Positions 52,507 through 62,009 of a stretch of DNA of 64,000 nucleotides are shown here, piece after piece. The stretch's first letter is position 1. Each line of letters starts with the position of its first letter. Source of the DNA: Streptomyces tsukubensis (GTDB lineage: Bacteria; Actinomycetota; Actinomycetes; Streptomycetales; Streptomycetaceae); NCBI RefSeq assembly GCF_009296025.1, contig NZ_CP045178.1, positions 5,952,001-6,016,000 of the forward strand, written 5' to 3'. A model generated the notes under the pieces. That model saw only the letters and a program-made list of their open reading frames with translations, did no database searches and was not told the origin of the DNA. The position numbers were made by a program, and so were the translations under genes.

Positions 52507-53868
52507 TCACTCCTTCGCCGGGCGTACCGCCTTGCCCACGACCGACTTGAGCTGCTCGTTGTAGGCCTTGGCTGCCCGCTCGCCCGTCGAGTCGCCCGTC
52601 GTGACCGACTCCATCGCCTCGCCGATCGCCGAGGAGACCTGCGGATAGACCGGCTGCGCCGGACGGTAGTGGGTGTCCTTCACGAGACCGGTGAAGAACT
52701 TGATGCCCGGCATGGAGGACAGATACTTCGGGTCGGCGGCCACGTCGTCCCGTACGGCGATCTGCGCGTCGACCACGGCCCACCGGACGGCGTTCTTCCG
52801 CGTCTGGAGCGTCTTGACGAACTCCCAGGCAAGATCGGGGTTCTGGGCGCGTTCCGGAATCGACCAGGCCCAGCCGCCCGACATGGACACCTTCCCCGGC
52901 GCCTGCCCCTCCTGGGTCGGCATCGGCGTCCGACCCAGCTCCTTCTCCCAGGCAGGCCACTCCTTCGGGCCGTTGTTGATCCAGTTCTGGCTCATCCAGG
53001 AACCGTCCAGCGCGATGGCGAGCTTGCCCTCGGGCAGCCATTCCGTGGCCACGCTGGTGCCGACGTTCGGGTCGAGCGCGTCGGAGACGTCAGGGCCCAG
53101 CTTCTCCTTGAAGACCTCGCCGATGAAGTCGAGCGAGTCGGTGAACCCCTTGCCGCCCTCGACCCACTTCTTCGACGAGGGGTCGTAGAGCGGGTCCTCG
53201 CCCGTCCCGTACAGCAGCATCTCGAACCCCTGCATCACGGCCGCTTCGCCGGGGGCCTTGCCGGTGTAGACGTTGAACGGGATGACACCGGGGACCTTCC
53301 GCTTCACCGTGCGGGCCGCGTCGAGGACCTCCGCCCAGTTCTTCGGCGACCAGTCGGCGGGCAGCCCCGCCTTCTTGAAGATCTTCTTGTTGAACCAGAG
53401 GCCCCGGGTGTCCGTGCCGTCGGGAACCCCGTAGGTCTTGCCGTCGTCCGCCTTGGCCGCCGCCTTCGCCGTGGGGACGAACCGGCCCCACGACGACCAC
53501 TTGGCGAGATACCGGTCGAGGGGGCGCAGATAGCCGGCCTTGATGTCCGAGTTGATGCGGAAGGTGTCCTCGTAGACCAGGTCGGGGGCGGTCTTCGGGG
53601 AACGCATCATCTGCTGGGCCTTGGTGGCGTAGTCGTTGTCGGGCGCCTGGATCGGCAGGAGCTGGATCTGCTTGCCGGGGTGCGCCTTCTCGAACTGCTC
53701 CTTCACGGACTCCAGATACTGGTCCTTGAACCTGATCTTGTTGTCCGTGCTGCGGTTGTAGGCGACCTTGATGGTGTCGGAGTCACTGCCCGAGCCTCCG
53801 CCGCAGGCGGTGACGGTACCGGCGACAGTGAGCAGTGCGACGAGGAGTACGGGGGCGGTGGGGCGCAC
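52507..53868 (-). CDS. Sugar ABC transporter substrate-binding lipoprotein
   Basis: 453 residues. Signal peptide with lipobox TVTACG; lipidated Cys22. Family 1 solute-binding fold: DTIKVAYNRSTDNKIRFKDQ, YGVPDGTDTRGLWFNKKIFK, KLAIALDGSWMSQNW, VSMSGGWAWSIPERAQNPDL. Captures an oligosaccharide or sugar outside the membrane. The sugar cannot be read from sequence. First gene of the importer operon; a 177-bp gap separates it from malF. Confidence 0.92.
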   Translation of the reverse strand: MRPTAPVLLVALLTVAGTVTACGGGSGSDSDTIKVAYNRSTDNKIRFKDQYLESVKEQFEKAHPGKQIQLLPIQAPDNDYATKAQQMMRSPKTAPDLVYEDTFRINSDIKAGYLRPLDRYLAKWSSWGRFVPTAKAAAKADDGKTYGVPDGTDTRGLWFNKKIFKKAGLPADWSPKNWAEVLDAARTVKRKVPGVIPFNVYTGKAPGEAAVMQGFEMLLYGTGEDPLYDPSSKKWVEGGKGFTDSLDFIGEVFKEKLGPDVSDALDPNVGTSVATEWLPEGKLAIALDGSWMSQNWINNGPKEWPAWEKELGRTPMPTQEGQAPGKVSMSGGWAWSIPERAQNPDLAWEFVKTLQTRKNAVRWAVVDAQIAVRDDVAADPKYLSSMPGIKFFTGLVKDTHYRPAQPVYPQVSSAIGEAMESVTTGDSTGERAAKAYNEQLKSVVGKAVRPAKE

Positions 53869-54058
53869 GGACTCGACCTCCTACGGGCCAACTGGCAAGA
53901 GGGGTAACGGCCTTGAAGCAGGTGCTGCCGGTGAACCTAGGCTCGGGCCGCGACCATGGTCAATGCCCGTGCACCAGCCGGGTCCTACCCGTACGGCGCT
54001 CCGTTCACCGCGCACGGGAGGGTGATCCGCCTCGGGTGCGGCGCTCCCCGGACGGACG

Positions 54059-54871
54059 TCACCCGCCGCCCTGTCGTCCCCCGCCGCCGGTCCCCGCTAC
54101 CCCCGCGACCCAGCGGTAGTGCAGCTCGGGGCGGCCCACTTGGCCGTAGTGCGGGCTCTTCGTCGCCCTGCCCGAGTCGACCAAGTGCTCCAGATAACGG
54201 CGGGCTGTGATGCGGGAGATACCCACCGCTTCCGCCGTCGCGGCCGCCGTCAGCCCCGTGGCGGATCCCGCGCCCGCGCCCCGGCCTGATTCCCGTCGCA
54301 GTGTGCCTGTCACCCGTTCGAGTGTCGGCCCGCTGAGCCCTTTGGGCAGCTCGGCCGAGTGCGGGGCGCGCAGGGTGGCCAGCGCGCGATCGACCTCGTC
54401 CTGGCCGCTCGCCTCACCGGCCGCCGTACGGAAGTGCGCGTAGCGGACCAGCCGGTCGCGGAGGGTCGCGAAGGTGAAGGGCTTCAGCACGTACTGCACC
54501 ACGCCGAGCGACACGCCCTCCCGTACCACCGTCAGATCCCGCGCGGAGGTCACGGCGATCACGTCGGCGTGATGCCCGGCGGAACGCAGCGAGCGCACCA
54601 GGCGCAGCCCGTGCCCGTCGGGGAGGTAGAGGTCGAGCAGGAGCAGATCGACCGGCGTCCGCTCCAGGGCCCGCCGCGCTTCCGCCGCCGAATGGGCCAC
54701 CCCGGCCACCGTGAACCCCGGCACCCGCTCGACGTACAGCCGGTGCGCGTCGGCGGCGACCGCCTCGTCCTCCACGACCAGCACCCGGATGGGGTCGGGC
54801 TCCCCGGCCGGCGGACGGTTGCTCGGGGCCGGGTGGGTCGACCGAGTCGGGTGGGTCGGGTATTCGGTCAC
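54059..54871 (-). CDS. CitB/DpiA-type response regulator
   Basis: 270 residues from GTG 54871. Proline-rich start, receiver with VLVVEDEAVAADAHRLYV, phosphoacceptor in LLLLDLYLPDGHGLRL and Lys in VLKPFTFATL, then a wHTH effector region TAEAVGISRITARRYLEHLV with VGRPELHYRW. Members respond to C4-dicarboxylates or citrate with a DcuS/CitA kinase, encoded just upstream with a GTGA overlap. The dctA-like gene at 57224 is a likely target. Confidence 0.92.
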   Translation of the reverse strand: MTEYPTHPTRSTHPAPSNRPPAGEPDPIRVLVVEDEAVAADAHRLYVERVPGFTVAGVAHSAAEARRALERTPVDLLLLDLYLPDGHGLRLVRSLRSAGHHADVIAVTSARDLTVVREGVSLGVVQYVLKPFTFATLRDRLVRYAHFRTAAGEASGQDEVDRALATLRAPHSAELPKGLSGPTLERVTGTLRRESGRGAGAGSATGLTAAATAEAVGISRITARRYLEHLVDSGRATKSPHYGQVGRPELHYRWVAGVAGTGGGGRQGGG

Positions 54872-56922
54872 GGGGTGCCTCCAGGGTGTCGTACCTTTCG
54901 CGGGTCGTTCTGCTGGTAGGGGTCGTTCTGCTGGTACGGGTCGGTCTGTTGGTCAGAGTGGGGCGATTGGTCAGGGTGGGCCTGTTGGCCAAGGTCGGGC
55001 CGCTTGTTCGGGTCGGGCCGTTGGCCAAGGCCGGGCTGCTCGTAGGGGTCGGGGCGCTGGTCAGGGCCGGGCTGCTCGTAGGTTTCCGGCCGCTGGTCAG
55101 GGTCGGGCCGCTGGTCAGGGTCGGGCCGCTCGTACGGGTCGGGCCGCTCGTAGGGGTCGGGCCGCTGGTGCGGTCCGTGCGAGCGGTCAGTCGCGCGGGG
55201 GTCGGCCGGTCGGGGCGGGTGGTCAGGTCCTGATGGGCCGGGGACGGCCGCCGGAAAGGGCGGGGGAGGGGCGGCCGTGGCCACCGGAATCCCCGCCCCA
55301 GCTCCCGCTGCCCCCGCTCCCGTACCCGACAGCGGAATCCGTGCCGTGAACAGCGCACCCCCGTCGGGCGCCTCGCCCACCGTCACCGTCCCCGCGTTGC
55401 GGTGTGCCGCCTGGCGTACCAGGGCGAGGCCAAGGCCGTGCGAGCCGGGCTCCGCCACCTTGGTGCTCCAGCCGCGCCCGAACATCTCCCGCGCCCGTTC
55501 GGGGTCGACCCCGCCGCCCGTGTCGGAGACCTGAAGCAGCAGATCGTCGCCGTCGGCGCGGGCCGTGACGGTGACACGGGCGCGCGGCGAACCCTGCGCC
55601 GCCTCCACGGCGTTGTCGACGAGGTTGCCCAGAATCGTCACGAGGTCACGTCCGGGCAGCGAGTCGGGCAGCAGTCCGTCGTCGATCCTGCTGTCGGCGC
55701 TGATGACCAGTTCCACGCCGTGCTCGTTGGCGTGCGCCGCCTTGCCGAGCAGCAGTGCGGCGAGTACGGGCTCATTCACCGCGGCGACCACCTGGTCGGT
55801 GAGGGTCTGGGCCAGTTCCAGTTCGGCCGTGGCGAAGCCGACCGCCTCCTGCGCGCGGCCGAGTTCGATGAGTGAGACGACGGTGTGCAGCCGGTTGGCG
55901 GCCTCGTGCGCCTGCGAACGCAGCGCCTGTGTGAAGCCGCGCTCCGAGTCCAGCTCGCCCATGAGGGACTGGAGTTCTGTGTGGTCGCGCAGGGTCACCA
56001 CCGTGCCCGAGCGTTCGCCGCCCGAGACGGGCGAGGTGTTGACGACCAGGACCCGGTCGGCCGTCAGATGGACCTCGTCGACCCGTGGCTCGGAGGCGAG
56101 CAGCGCCCCCGTGAGCTGGGTGGGCAGCCCCATGTCGGTGACGCGCAGCCCGGCCCAGCCGGTGTCGGACAGGCCGAGCAGTTCGCGCCCGCCGTCGTTG
56201 ACCAGAGCCACGCGCCGCTGTCCGTCGAGCATCAGCAGTCCTTCGCGTACGGCGTGCAGGGTGGCCTCGTGGTAGTCGTGGACGCGGCTCAGCTCGGCCG
56301 CGTTCATGCCGTGGGTGTGCCTGCGCAGCCGGGCGTTGACCACATAGGTGCCGATGCCCCCGAGGATCAGGGCGCCCCCGGCGACGCCGCCCAGCGCGAG
56401 TACCTGTTGGCGCAGCCGCTCGGAGATCGCGTCGACGGTGATGCCCGCGCTGACCAGGCCGGTGATCCTGGCGCCGTCCCGTACGGGCGTCACCACCCGC
56501 ACGGAGGGGCCCAGCGTTCCCGTGTACGTCTCGGTGTACGTCTCACCGCGCAGGGCGGGCCCCGTGTGGCCGAGGAAGCGTTTCCCGATGCTGTCGGGGT
56601 TCGGGTGCGTCCAGCGGATACCGGCCGGCGACATCACTGTGATGAAGTCGATGCCCGCGTGTTTGCGGACCCGCTCCACGTACGGCTGGAGCGCGGCGGA
56701 CGGATCCTTGTCACCGATGGCGTCGCGCACCGAAGAGGCGTCCGCGATGGCGAGGGCCGCCGCCGTGGCCTGCCTGCGCGCCGCGTGCTCCGCCTGACGC
56801 CGGTCGCTCAGATACGAGAAGAGGGCGCATCCGGTGACGACGAGGGCGACCAGGACGACCTGCATGGCGAAGAGCTGACCCGCGAGGCTGCGGGGGCGGG
56901 GAAGACGGCGGACCAACGACAT
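54868..56922 (-). CDS. CitA/DcuS-type sensor histidine kinase with repeat tail
   Basis: 684 residues from ATG 56922. TM1 near 15-37, an extracytoplasmic PAS/Cache sensor (RKHAGIDFITVMSPAGIRWT; SIGKRFLGHTGPALRGETYT), TM2 near 170-190, a cytoplasmic PAS, the SPOB-like phosphoacceptor LRSQAHEAANRLHTVVSLIE and HATPase_c with a DNAVEAAQGS box. After the kinase core (about residue 540) comes an unusual 140-residue hydrophilic tail of hexapeptides such as RPDPYE and RPDPDQ from an 18-bp minisatellite. The open frame extends upstream through the dctA gene but that part is not conserved. Confidence 0.88.
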   Translation of the reverse strand: MSLVRRLPRPRSLAGQLFAMQVVLVALVVTGCALFSYLSDRRQAEHAARRQATAAALAIADASSVRDAIGDKDPSAALQPYVERVRKHAGIDFITVMSPAGIRWTHPNPDSIGKRFLGHTGPALRGETYTETYTGTLGPSVRVVTPVRDGARITGLVSAGITVDAISERLRQQVLALGGVAGGALILGGIGTYVVNARLRRHTHGMNAAELSRVHDYHEATLHAVREGLLMLDGQRRVALVNDGGRELLGLSDTGWAGLRVTDMGLPTQLTGALLASEPRVDEVHLTADRVLVVNTSPVSGGERSGTVVTLRDHTELQSLMGELDSERGFTQALRSQAHEAANRLHTVVSLIELGRAQEAVGFATAELELAQTLTDQVVAAVNEPVLAALLLGKAAHANEHGVELVISADSRIDDGLLPDSLPGRDLVTILGNLVDNAVEAAQGSPRARVTVTARADGDDLLLQVSDTGGGVDPERAREMFGRGWSTKVAEPGSHGLGLALVRQAAHRNAGTVTVGEAPDGGALFTARIPLSGTGAGAAGAGAGIPVATAAPPPPFPAAVPGPSGPDHPPRPADPRATDRSHGPHQRPDPYERPDPYERPDPDQRPDPDQRPETYEQPGPDQRPDPYEQPGLGQRPDPNKRPDLGQQAHPDQSPHSDQQTDPYQQNDPYQQNDPRKVRHPGGTP
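54890..55215. repeat. 18-bp minisatellite in the kinase 3' end
   Basis: Degenerate tandem copies of an 18-bp unit close to CGTACGGGTCGGGCCGCT, keeping the reading frame and encoding the Arg/Pro/Asp hexapeptide tail of the kinase. Confidence 0.8.
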
Positions 56923-57223
56923 CCAGCCAGTCTGCCCGGATACGTAAGCATGAACTAAATGAACGTAAGGGTGACGCGCCTCACAGCCTGCGAAATAGTC
57001 GCCACAGTCCAGGAGGCCGGGACGCGAGCCGCGTGCTGAGCGTACGCACGTCAACGGCCCTCCGATCGGGACCCGTTCGGTCGGGGTCCCTGTCGTGCGA
57101 CACAGACGAATTCCGGCGAACGGGTCCAGAGTCGCGCCCGAGTGCGCACGTAGGTACCCGTACGTCCCCATTCGTGCTGCTCCGCACCCATGTACGCCGA
57201 TGATGTCGTCAAGGAGGCACCCC
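56923..57223. promoter_or_regulatory. Divergent kinase/dctA promoter region
   Basis: 301 bases. An AT-rich segment around 56938-56970 (TACGTAAGCATGAACTAAAT) adjoins the kinase start, and AAGGAGG at 57211-57217 is the dctA ribosome site. No clear dyad operator was found. Confidence 0.45.
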
Positions 57224-58603
57224 GTGGCAAAAGCCGCCAAGCGGGACCGAACCCATTTTCTGTATATCGCCGTCATCGCCGCCGTCGTGCTCGGCATCAT
57301 CGTCGGCTTCGCGGCACCCGGGGTCGCGGTCGAGCTGAAGCCGCTCGGCACCGGCTTCGTGAACCTGATCAAGATGATGATCTCGCCGATCATCTTCTGC
57401 ACGATCGTGCTCGGTATCGGTTCGGTCCGTAAGGCCGCCAAGGTCGGCGCCGTCGGTGGACTCGCCCTGGTGTACTTCATGGTCATGTCGACCGTGGCGC
57501 TCGCCATCGGTCTGGTCGTCGGCAACTTCCTCGAACCCGGCCAGGGCCTGAACCTGACCGAGGCCGTACGGCACGCGGGCGCCGCGCAGACCGAGGGCGG
57601 CTCCGAGTCCATGACGGACTTCGCCCTCGGCATCATCCCGACCACGATGGTCTCCGCCTTCACCGGCGGCGAGGTCCTCCAGACGCTCCTCGTCGCGCTC
57701 CTCGTCGGCTTCGCCCTCCAGGCGCTCGGCGCGTCGGGCGCGCCGATCCTGCGCGGGGTGGGCCATATCCAGCGGCTGGTCTTCCGGGTGCTTTCGATGA
57801 TCATGTGGGCGGCCCCCGTGGGCGCCTTCGGCGCGATGGCGGCGGTGGTCGGCGAGACCGGTGTGGCCGCGCTGAAGTCCCTCGCGGTCATCATGATCGG
57901 CTTCTACGTCACCTGTGTGCTCTTCGTCGTCGTCGTCCTCGGCGCCCTGCTGCGGTTCATCGCCGGTGTCAACATCCTGATGCTGCTGAAGTATCTGGCG
58001 CGGGAGTTCCTGCTGATCCTCTCCACCTCGTCGTCGGAGTCGGCGCTGCCCCGCCTCATCGCGAAGATGGAGCACCTGGGCGTCAGCCGGCCCGTCGTGG
58101 GCATCACCGTCCCCACGGGGTACTCGTTCAACCTCGACGGCACCGCGATCTACCTGACGATGGCGTCGATCTTCGTGGCCGAGGCGATGAACGACCCGCT
58201 CTCCATCGGGCAGCAGATCTCGCTCCTGGTCTTCATGATCATCGCCTCGAAGGGGGCTGCCGGGGTGACCGGCGCGGGGCTCGCCACCCTCGCCGGCGGT
58301 CTCCAGTCGCACCGGCCGGAACTGGTCGACGGCGTCGGCCTGATCGTCGGTATCGACCGCTTCATGAGTGAGGCCCGCGCCATGACGAACTTCGCGGGCA
58401 ACGCGGTCGCCACGGTCCTGATCGGCACCTGGACCAAGGAGATCGACAAGGAGCAGGTCGCCGAAGTGCTCGCGGGACGAAGGCCGTTCGACGAGCAGAC
58501 ACTCGTGGACGATCACGCGCCCGCGGTGGAAGAACCCGCCGAGGACTCCGACCTGCCCGACCAGCGGGGCGGCGGCAAGGAGCCCGCGGCGGCCCGAGGC
58601 TGA
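57224..58603 (+). CDS. C4-dicarboxylate:cation symporter, DctA family
   Basis: 459 residues from GTG 57224. Multiple membrane segments with the family motifs LIKMMISPIIFCTIVLGI, STSSSESALPRLIAKM and the substrate/sodium motif GYSFNLDGTAIYL, and KGAAGVTGAG. Imports succinate, fumarate and malate with cations. Adjacent to a CitA/CitB-type system. Ends with an acidic cytoplasmic tail. Confidence 0.93.
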   Translation: MAKAAKRDRTHFLYIAVIAAVVLGIIVGFAAPGVAVELKPLGTGFVNLIKMMISPIIFCTIVLGIGSVRKAAKVGAVGGLALVYFMVMSTVALAIGLVVGNFLEPGQGLNLTEAVRHAGAAQTEGGSESMTDFALGIIPTTMVSAFTGGEVLQTLLVALLVGFALQALGASGAPILRGVGHIQRLVFRVLSMIMWAAPVGAFGAMAAVVGETGVAALKSLAVIMIGFYVTCVLFVVVVLGALLRFIAGVNILMLLKYLAREFLLILSTSSSESALPRLIAKMEHLGVSRPVVGITVPTGYSFNLDGTAIYLTMASIFVAEAMNDPLSIGQQISLLVFMIIASKGAAGVTGAGLATLAGGLQSHRPELVDGVGLIVGIDRFMSEARAMTNFAGNAVATVLIGTWTKEIDKEQVAEVLAGRRPFDEQTLVDDHAPAVEEPAEDSDLPDQRGGGKEPAAARG

Positions 58604-58644
58604 GTCCGGGACCGAGCCCGAGGCTGGGCCGGAGCTGTGCGGGA

Positions 58645-58695
58645 CAAGGCCGGGCGGCGACCGTGTGACAACACAACGGTCGCCGCCCGGCCTTG
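58645..58695 (+). terminator. Terminator hairpin after the DctA-like gene
   Basis: Perfect 20-bp arms CAAGGCCGGGCGGCGACCGT (58645-58664) and the complement (58676-58695) with an 11-nt loop, 41 nt past the stop. Confidence 0.85.
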
Positions 58696-58817
58696 CCGCT
58701 ACTCGCGGTGGCGCGCCCTCCGGCGGGCTCCCACCGACGGACGTGCCCCGTGCCGGACGTGCCCCGTGCCGGACATGACCTGCGACGGGCGCGGGGTCGC
58801 GGAGGCGCGCCTCCGCC

Positions 58818-59504
58818 TCAGCCGATCGGCGCGGGCAGCGCCACCACGTCGTAACCGAGGTCGATGGTGTTTCCCGTGGCCGGGTCGGCCAGCTCGACGC
58901 GCCAGTGGTCGGCGAACTGGTCGACCCCCTCGGCCATCGGGATCGTCCCCGAGATGAGGACGGTGCCCGGTGGCAGATCACCGCGGGCCGACAGCTCCCC
59001 GGTCCAGTAGCCAGGGGTGAGCAGTTCCGCGAGGGTGCCGTCCTGGATCAGCCGCTCCTTGCCGTCCTTGGTGACCCAGGCCCGCAAGGTCAGCGTGTCG
59101 AGCCGGGACTCCACGTCGGCGAGGCGCCAGGCGTGGCGGCCCAGTACGTCGGGGCCCGCGTTCTTGCTCCAGGCCACGCCGTGCACCTCCAGGGCGCGGT
59201 CGGTGTGGTCGCACGCGGCGGTCAGCAGCAGCTCACCGTCGTCCGCCACCACCAGCGCCCACTCGGCCTCGCCCGACGTCCTGCCGTGCTGGGCGAAGAC
59301 CTGGCCGGTCTGTTGCGCGAGATACGGGGAGACCGGGTAGAGCGACGGTGTCACCTCGGGCACCGGCACCCCCAGCTCGGCCAGCTCGGCTATGTGGGCC
59401 GCCACATCGTCCTGGCCGCGGCCGGCGTAACCGGCGTTGAGCACCCGCCGCACCTCCACCTCCCGTGTGGTGCCGTCGGGCAGTTCGAAAGTGAGTATCG
59501 CCAT
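58818..59504 (-). CDS. DUF2848 family protein (FAH-like fold)
   Basis: 228 residues, usual length. MAILTFELPDGTTREVEV start, then LNAGYAGRGQDDVAAHIAEL, VPVPEVTPSLYPVSPYLAQQ, EWALVVADDGELLLTAACDH and GTVLISGTIPMAEG, all typical of DUF2848, a fumarylacetoacetase-like group. ATG 59504 with GGGAG 5 nt upstream. Divergent from the MFS gene over a 178-bp gap that holds a GTATACA box, so probably in the same GntR regulon. Confidence 0.9.
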   Translation of the reverse strand: MAILTFELPDGTTREVEVRRVLNAGYAGRGQDDVAAHIAELAELGVPVPEVTPSLYPVSPYLAQQTGQVFAQHGRTSGEAEWALVVADDGELLLTAACDHTDRALEVHGVAWSKNAGPDVLGRHAWRLADVESRLDTLTLRAWVTKDGKERLIQDGTLAELLTPGYWTGELSARGDLPPGTVLISGTIPMAEGVDQFADHWRVELADPATGNTIDLGYDVVALPAPIG

Positions 59505-59627
59505 GGGATCTCCCGGTTTCCGCTGGTTCGGATGTGCTGCGCAGATTTTGGGGCTCGGGGCTCGGGGCTCGGGGCTCGGGCGGGGTTCCGTGGGTGAATT
59601 CCGCCGCAAGGGGTTGCGCATACGACC

Positions 59628-59635
59628 TGTATACA
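59628..59635. promoter_or_regulatory. GntR-type GTATACA box upstream of DUF2848/MFS
   Basis: TGTATACA at 59628-59635, followed by AGAAGTATG, resembles the boxes in front of the GntR gene (GTATACAGAAGCTAT). It sits between two divergent genes in a gap that also has four tandem copies of GGGGCTC-like heptamers near 59549-59580. Confidence 0.6.
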
Positions 59636-59682
59636 AGAAGTATGCCGGAAGGTCGATCTTCCCCGAGCGCAGGACGGGAACC

Positions 59683-61092
59683 ATGCACGACACTCAGCAG
59701 GACCCCGGGGCCGCGTCCCAGGACCGCTCCGGAATCCTCCGCGCCTTCTTCGCCAGCCTCACGGGCACGGCCCTGGAGTGGTACGACTTCGCCGTCTACT
59801 CGGCGGCGGCCGCCCTGGTCTTCGGTGACCTCTTCTTCCCCTCGGAGGACCCGCTCACCGGGACGCTGCTCGCCTTCTCGACGTACGCGGTCGGCTATGT
59901 CTCCCGCCCGGTCGGCGGAATCGTCTTCGGCAGGCTCGGCGACGTCATCGGGCGCAAGAAGGTGCTCATCGCCACGCTGGTGCTGATCGGCGCGGCCACC
60001 TTCCTCATCGGCGTCCTGCCCACCTACGACGGCATCGGCGTGGCCGCGCCCATCGCACTCGTCGTCCTGCGCTTCGCCCAGGGCGTCGGCGTCGGCGGCG
60101 AGTGGGGCGGGGCCGTCCTGCTCTCCAGCGAGTTCGGCGACCCGAAGCGGCGCGGTTTCTATGCCTCGGCCGCCCAGGTGGGCCCGCCCGCGGGCAACCT
60201 CCTCGCCAACGGGGTGCTCGCGGCGCTCGGGGCCCTGCTCACCGAGGACCAGTTCATGTCCTGGGGCTGGCGCGTCGCCTTCCTCGTCTCCGGGGTGCTG
60301 GTCGGCTTCGGGCTCTGGATCCGGGTCAAGCTGGAGGAGACCCCCGTCTTCAAGGCGATGGAGGCGGAGAAGAGCCGCCCGGCCTCCCCGGTGCGTGAAG
60401 TCCTCACCACCCAGCCCAGGGCGCTCGCCGCGGCGATCCTCTCCAGGGTCGGCCCCGATGTCCTCTACGCGATGTTCACCGTCTTCGTACTGACCTACGC
60501 CACCGACGAGCTGAACATGTCACGGGGGTCCGCGCTGACCGCCGTACTGGTCGGCTCCTCGCTCCAGCTCTTCATGATCCCGCTGGCCGGCGCCCTCTCC
60601 GACCGCTTCAGCCGGCGGCTGCTGTACGGCGTGGCCGCGGTGGGCGCGGGGATCTGGCCGTTCGTGTTCTTCCTGATGGTCAGGGGAGGCGGGCTGCTGC
60701 CGCTGATGGCCGGAGTCGTGGTCGCCCTGATGCTGCACTCGCTGATGTACGGTCCGCAGGCCGCCTTCGTGGCGGAACAGTTCACCCCCAGGCTCCGCTA
60801 CACCGGCTCCTCGCTCGCCTACACACTGGCGGGCATCATCGGCGGGGCGGTGGCCCCCCTGCTCTTCACCGCGCTGCTCGGCTCCTTCCACAGCTGGATC
60901 CCGCTCGCGCTCTACCTCGCCGTGGCCGCCGCCGTCACGGTGGTGGGACTGTGTCTGGGGCGGGACGCCTCCCACGCCGAGGACGAGGACATCCGCCTGG
61001 TCTCGGCGGGGCCCGGCCCCGAAGACGGCGGCGACCCCACGACGTCGACCGCGACACCGCTCGCCACCACCAAGGAGGAGACGACCACATGA
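59683..61092 (+). CDS. MFS transporter, metabolite:proton symporter type
   Basis: 469 residues, 12 membrane segments. Family signature after TM1-2: GTALEWYDFAVYSAAAALVF, then RPVGGIVFGRLGDVIGRKKV and GEWGGAVLLSSEF. Such carriers take up organic acids or similar. ATG overlaps the next gene as ATGA, so it is coupled to the nitrilase gene. Probably brings in the substrate degraded by that enzyme and the DUF2848 protein. Confidence 0.92.
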   Translation: MHDTQQDPGAASQDRSGILRAFFASLTGTALEWYDFAVYSAAAALVFGDLFFPSEDPLTGTLLAFSTYAVGYVSRPVGGIVFGRLGDVIGRKKVLIATLVLIGAATFLIGVLPTYDGIGVAAPIALVVLRFAQGVGVGGEWGGAVLLSSEFGDPKRRGFYASAAQVGPPAGNLLANGVLAALGALLTEDQFMSWGWRVAFLVSGVLVGFGLWIRVKLEETPVFKAMEAEKSRPASPVREVLTTQPRALAAAILSRVGPDVLYAMFTVFVLTYATDELNMSRGSALTAVLVGSSLQLFMIPLAGALSDRFSRRLLYGVAAVGAGIWPFVFFLMVRGGGLLPLMAGVVVALMLHSLMYGPQAAFVAEQFTPRLRYTGSSLAYTLAGIIGGAVAPLLFTALLGSFHSWIPLALYLAVAAAVTVVGLCLGRDASHAEDEDIRLVSAGPGPEDGGDPTTSTATPLATTKEETTT

Positions 61093-61913
61093 GGATCGCG
61101 CTGGCTCAGCTCACCACGGGCCCCGACCCGGAGAAGAACCTCGTACTGCTTCAGGAGGAGACACGGAGGGCCGCCGCGGCCGGTGCCCGCGTGGTCGTCT
61201 TCCCCGAGGCGTCCATGGCCTGCTTCGGCACCCCGCTCGGGGCGCTGGCCGAGCCCGTCGACGGGCCGTGGGCGAACGCGGTGCGGGCCATCGCCGCCGA
61301 GTCGGACATCGTGGTGGTCGCTGGCATGTTCACCCCGGCGGGCGACGGAAGGGTCGCCAACACCCTGCTCGCCACGGGCCCCGGCGTCGAGGCGTCCTAC
61401 GACAAGATCCACCTCTACGACGCCTTCGGCTTCGCGGAGTCCGACACGGTCGCGCCGGGCTCCGAGGTCGTCACCATCGAGGTCGACGGCCTGACGATGG
61501 GCCTCGCCACCTGCTACGACGTACGGTTCCCCGAACTGTTCCGCGCCCACGCCGACGCGGGAGCGGCACTGACCCTGCTCGCCGCGTCCTGGGGCGCGGG
61601 CCCCGGAAAGAGGGAACAGTGGGAGCTGCTGGTGCGGGCCCGCGCCCTGGACGCCACACTGTGGGTGGCGGCCGTGGGCCAGGCCGACCCGGCGGCGAGC
61701 GGCACGCCCGCCTCCTCGAAGGCGCCCACGGGCATCGGGTACACGACCCTGGCGGGACCCGACGGCACTGTCCGCGAGCAACTCGGAGCCGAACCCGGCC
61801 TGTTGGTGGTCGAGGTGGGCGAGGAGGAGGCCGCGGCGGTCCGTACCTCCATCGCCGTACTCGCCAACAGGCGGCTGCGCGACGGGGTGGTGACGGAGGG
61901 GTGTGGACGGTAG
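61089..61913 (+). CDS. Carbon-nitrogen hydrolase (nitrilase superfamily)
   Basis: 274 residues. Catalytic triad readable: Glu in VVFPEASMACFG, Lys in YDKIHLYDAFGFAESD and Cys in GLATCYDVRFPELF. Acts on amides or nitriles, possibly deaminated glutathione- or omega-amidase-like. Coupled to the MFS gene. Confidence 0.92.
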   Translation: MRIALAQLTTGPDPEKNLVLLQEETRRAAAAGARVVVFPEASMACFGTPLGALAEPVDGPWANAVRAIAAESDIVVVAGMFTPAGDGRVANTLLATGPGVEASYDKIHLYDAFGFAESDTVAPGSEVVTIEVDGLTMGLATCYDVRFPELFRAHADAGAALTLLAASWGAGPGKREQWELLVRARALDATLWVAAVGQADPAASGTPASSKAPTGIGYTTLAGPDGTVREQLGAEPGLLVVEVGEEEAAAVRTSIAVLANRRLRDGVVTEGCGR

Positions 61914-62009
61914 GTCCGCACTGACGGGCGGCCGATCGGTCCGCGATGTGGGGCGGGGGAGGGGCGACCCCGTCCCCGTTCCGCCCCACACCCGCCGCCC
62001 CGCCCGTGC

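Noticed and set aside
54890..55215. CRISPR-like array
   Set aside because: Units are contiguous 18-bp copies without unique spacers and keep the reading frame of a kinase gene.
56923..57894. Upstream extension of the CitA-type kinase to 1008 residues
   Set aside because: The extra part is antisense to the DctA-like gene; the signal-anchor helix and family start are at 56922.
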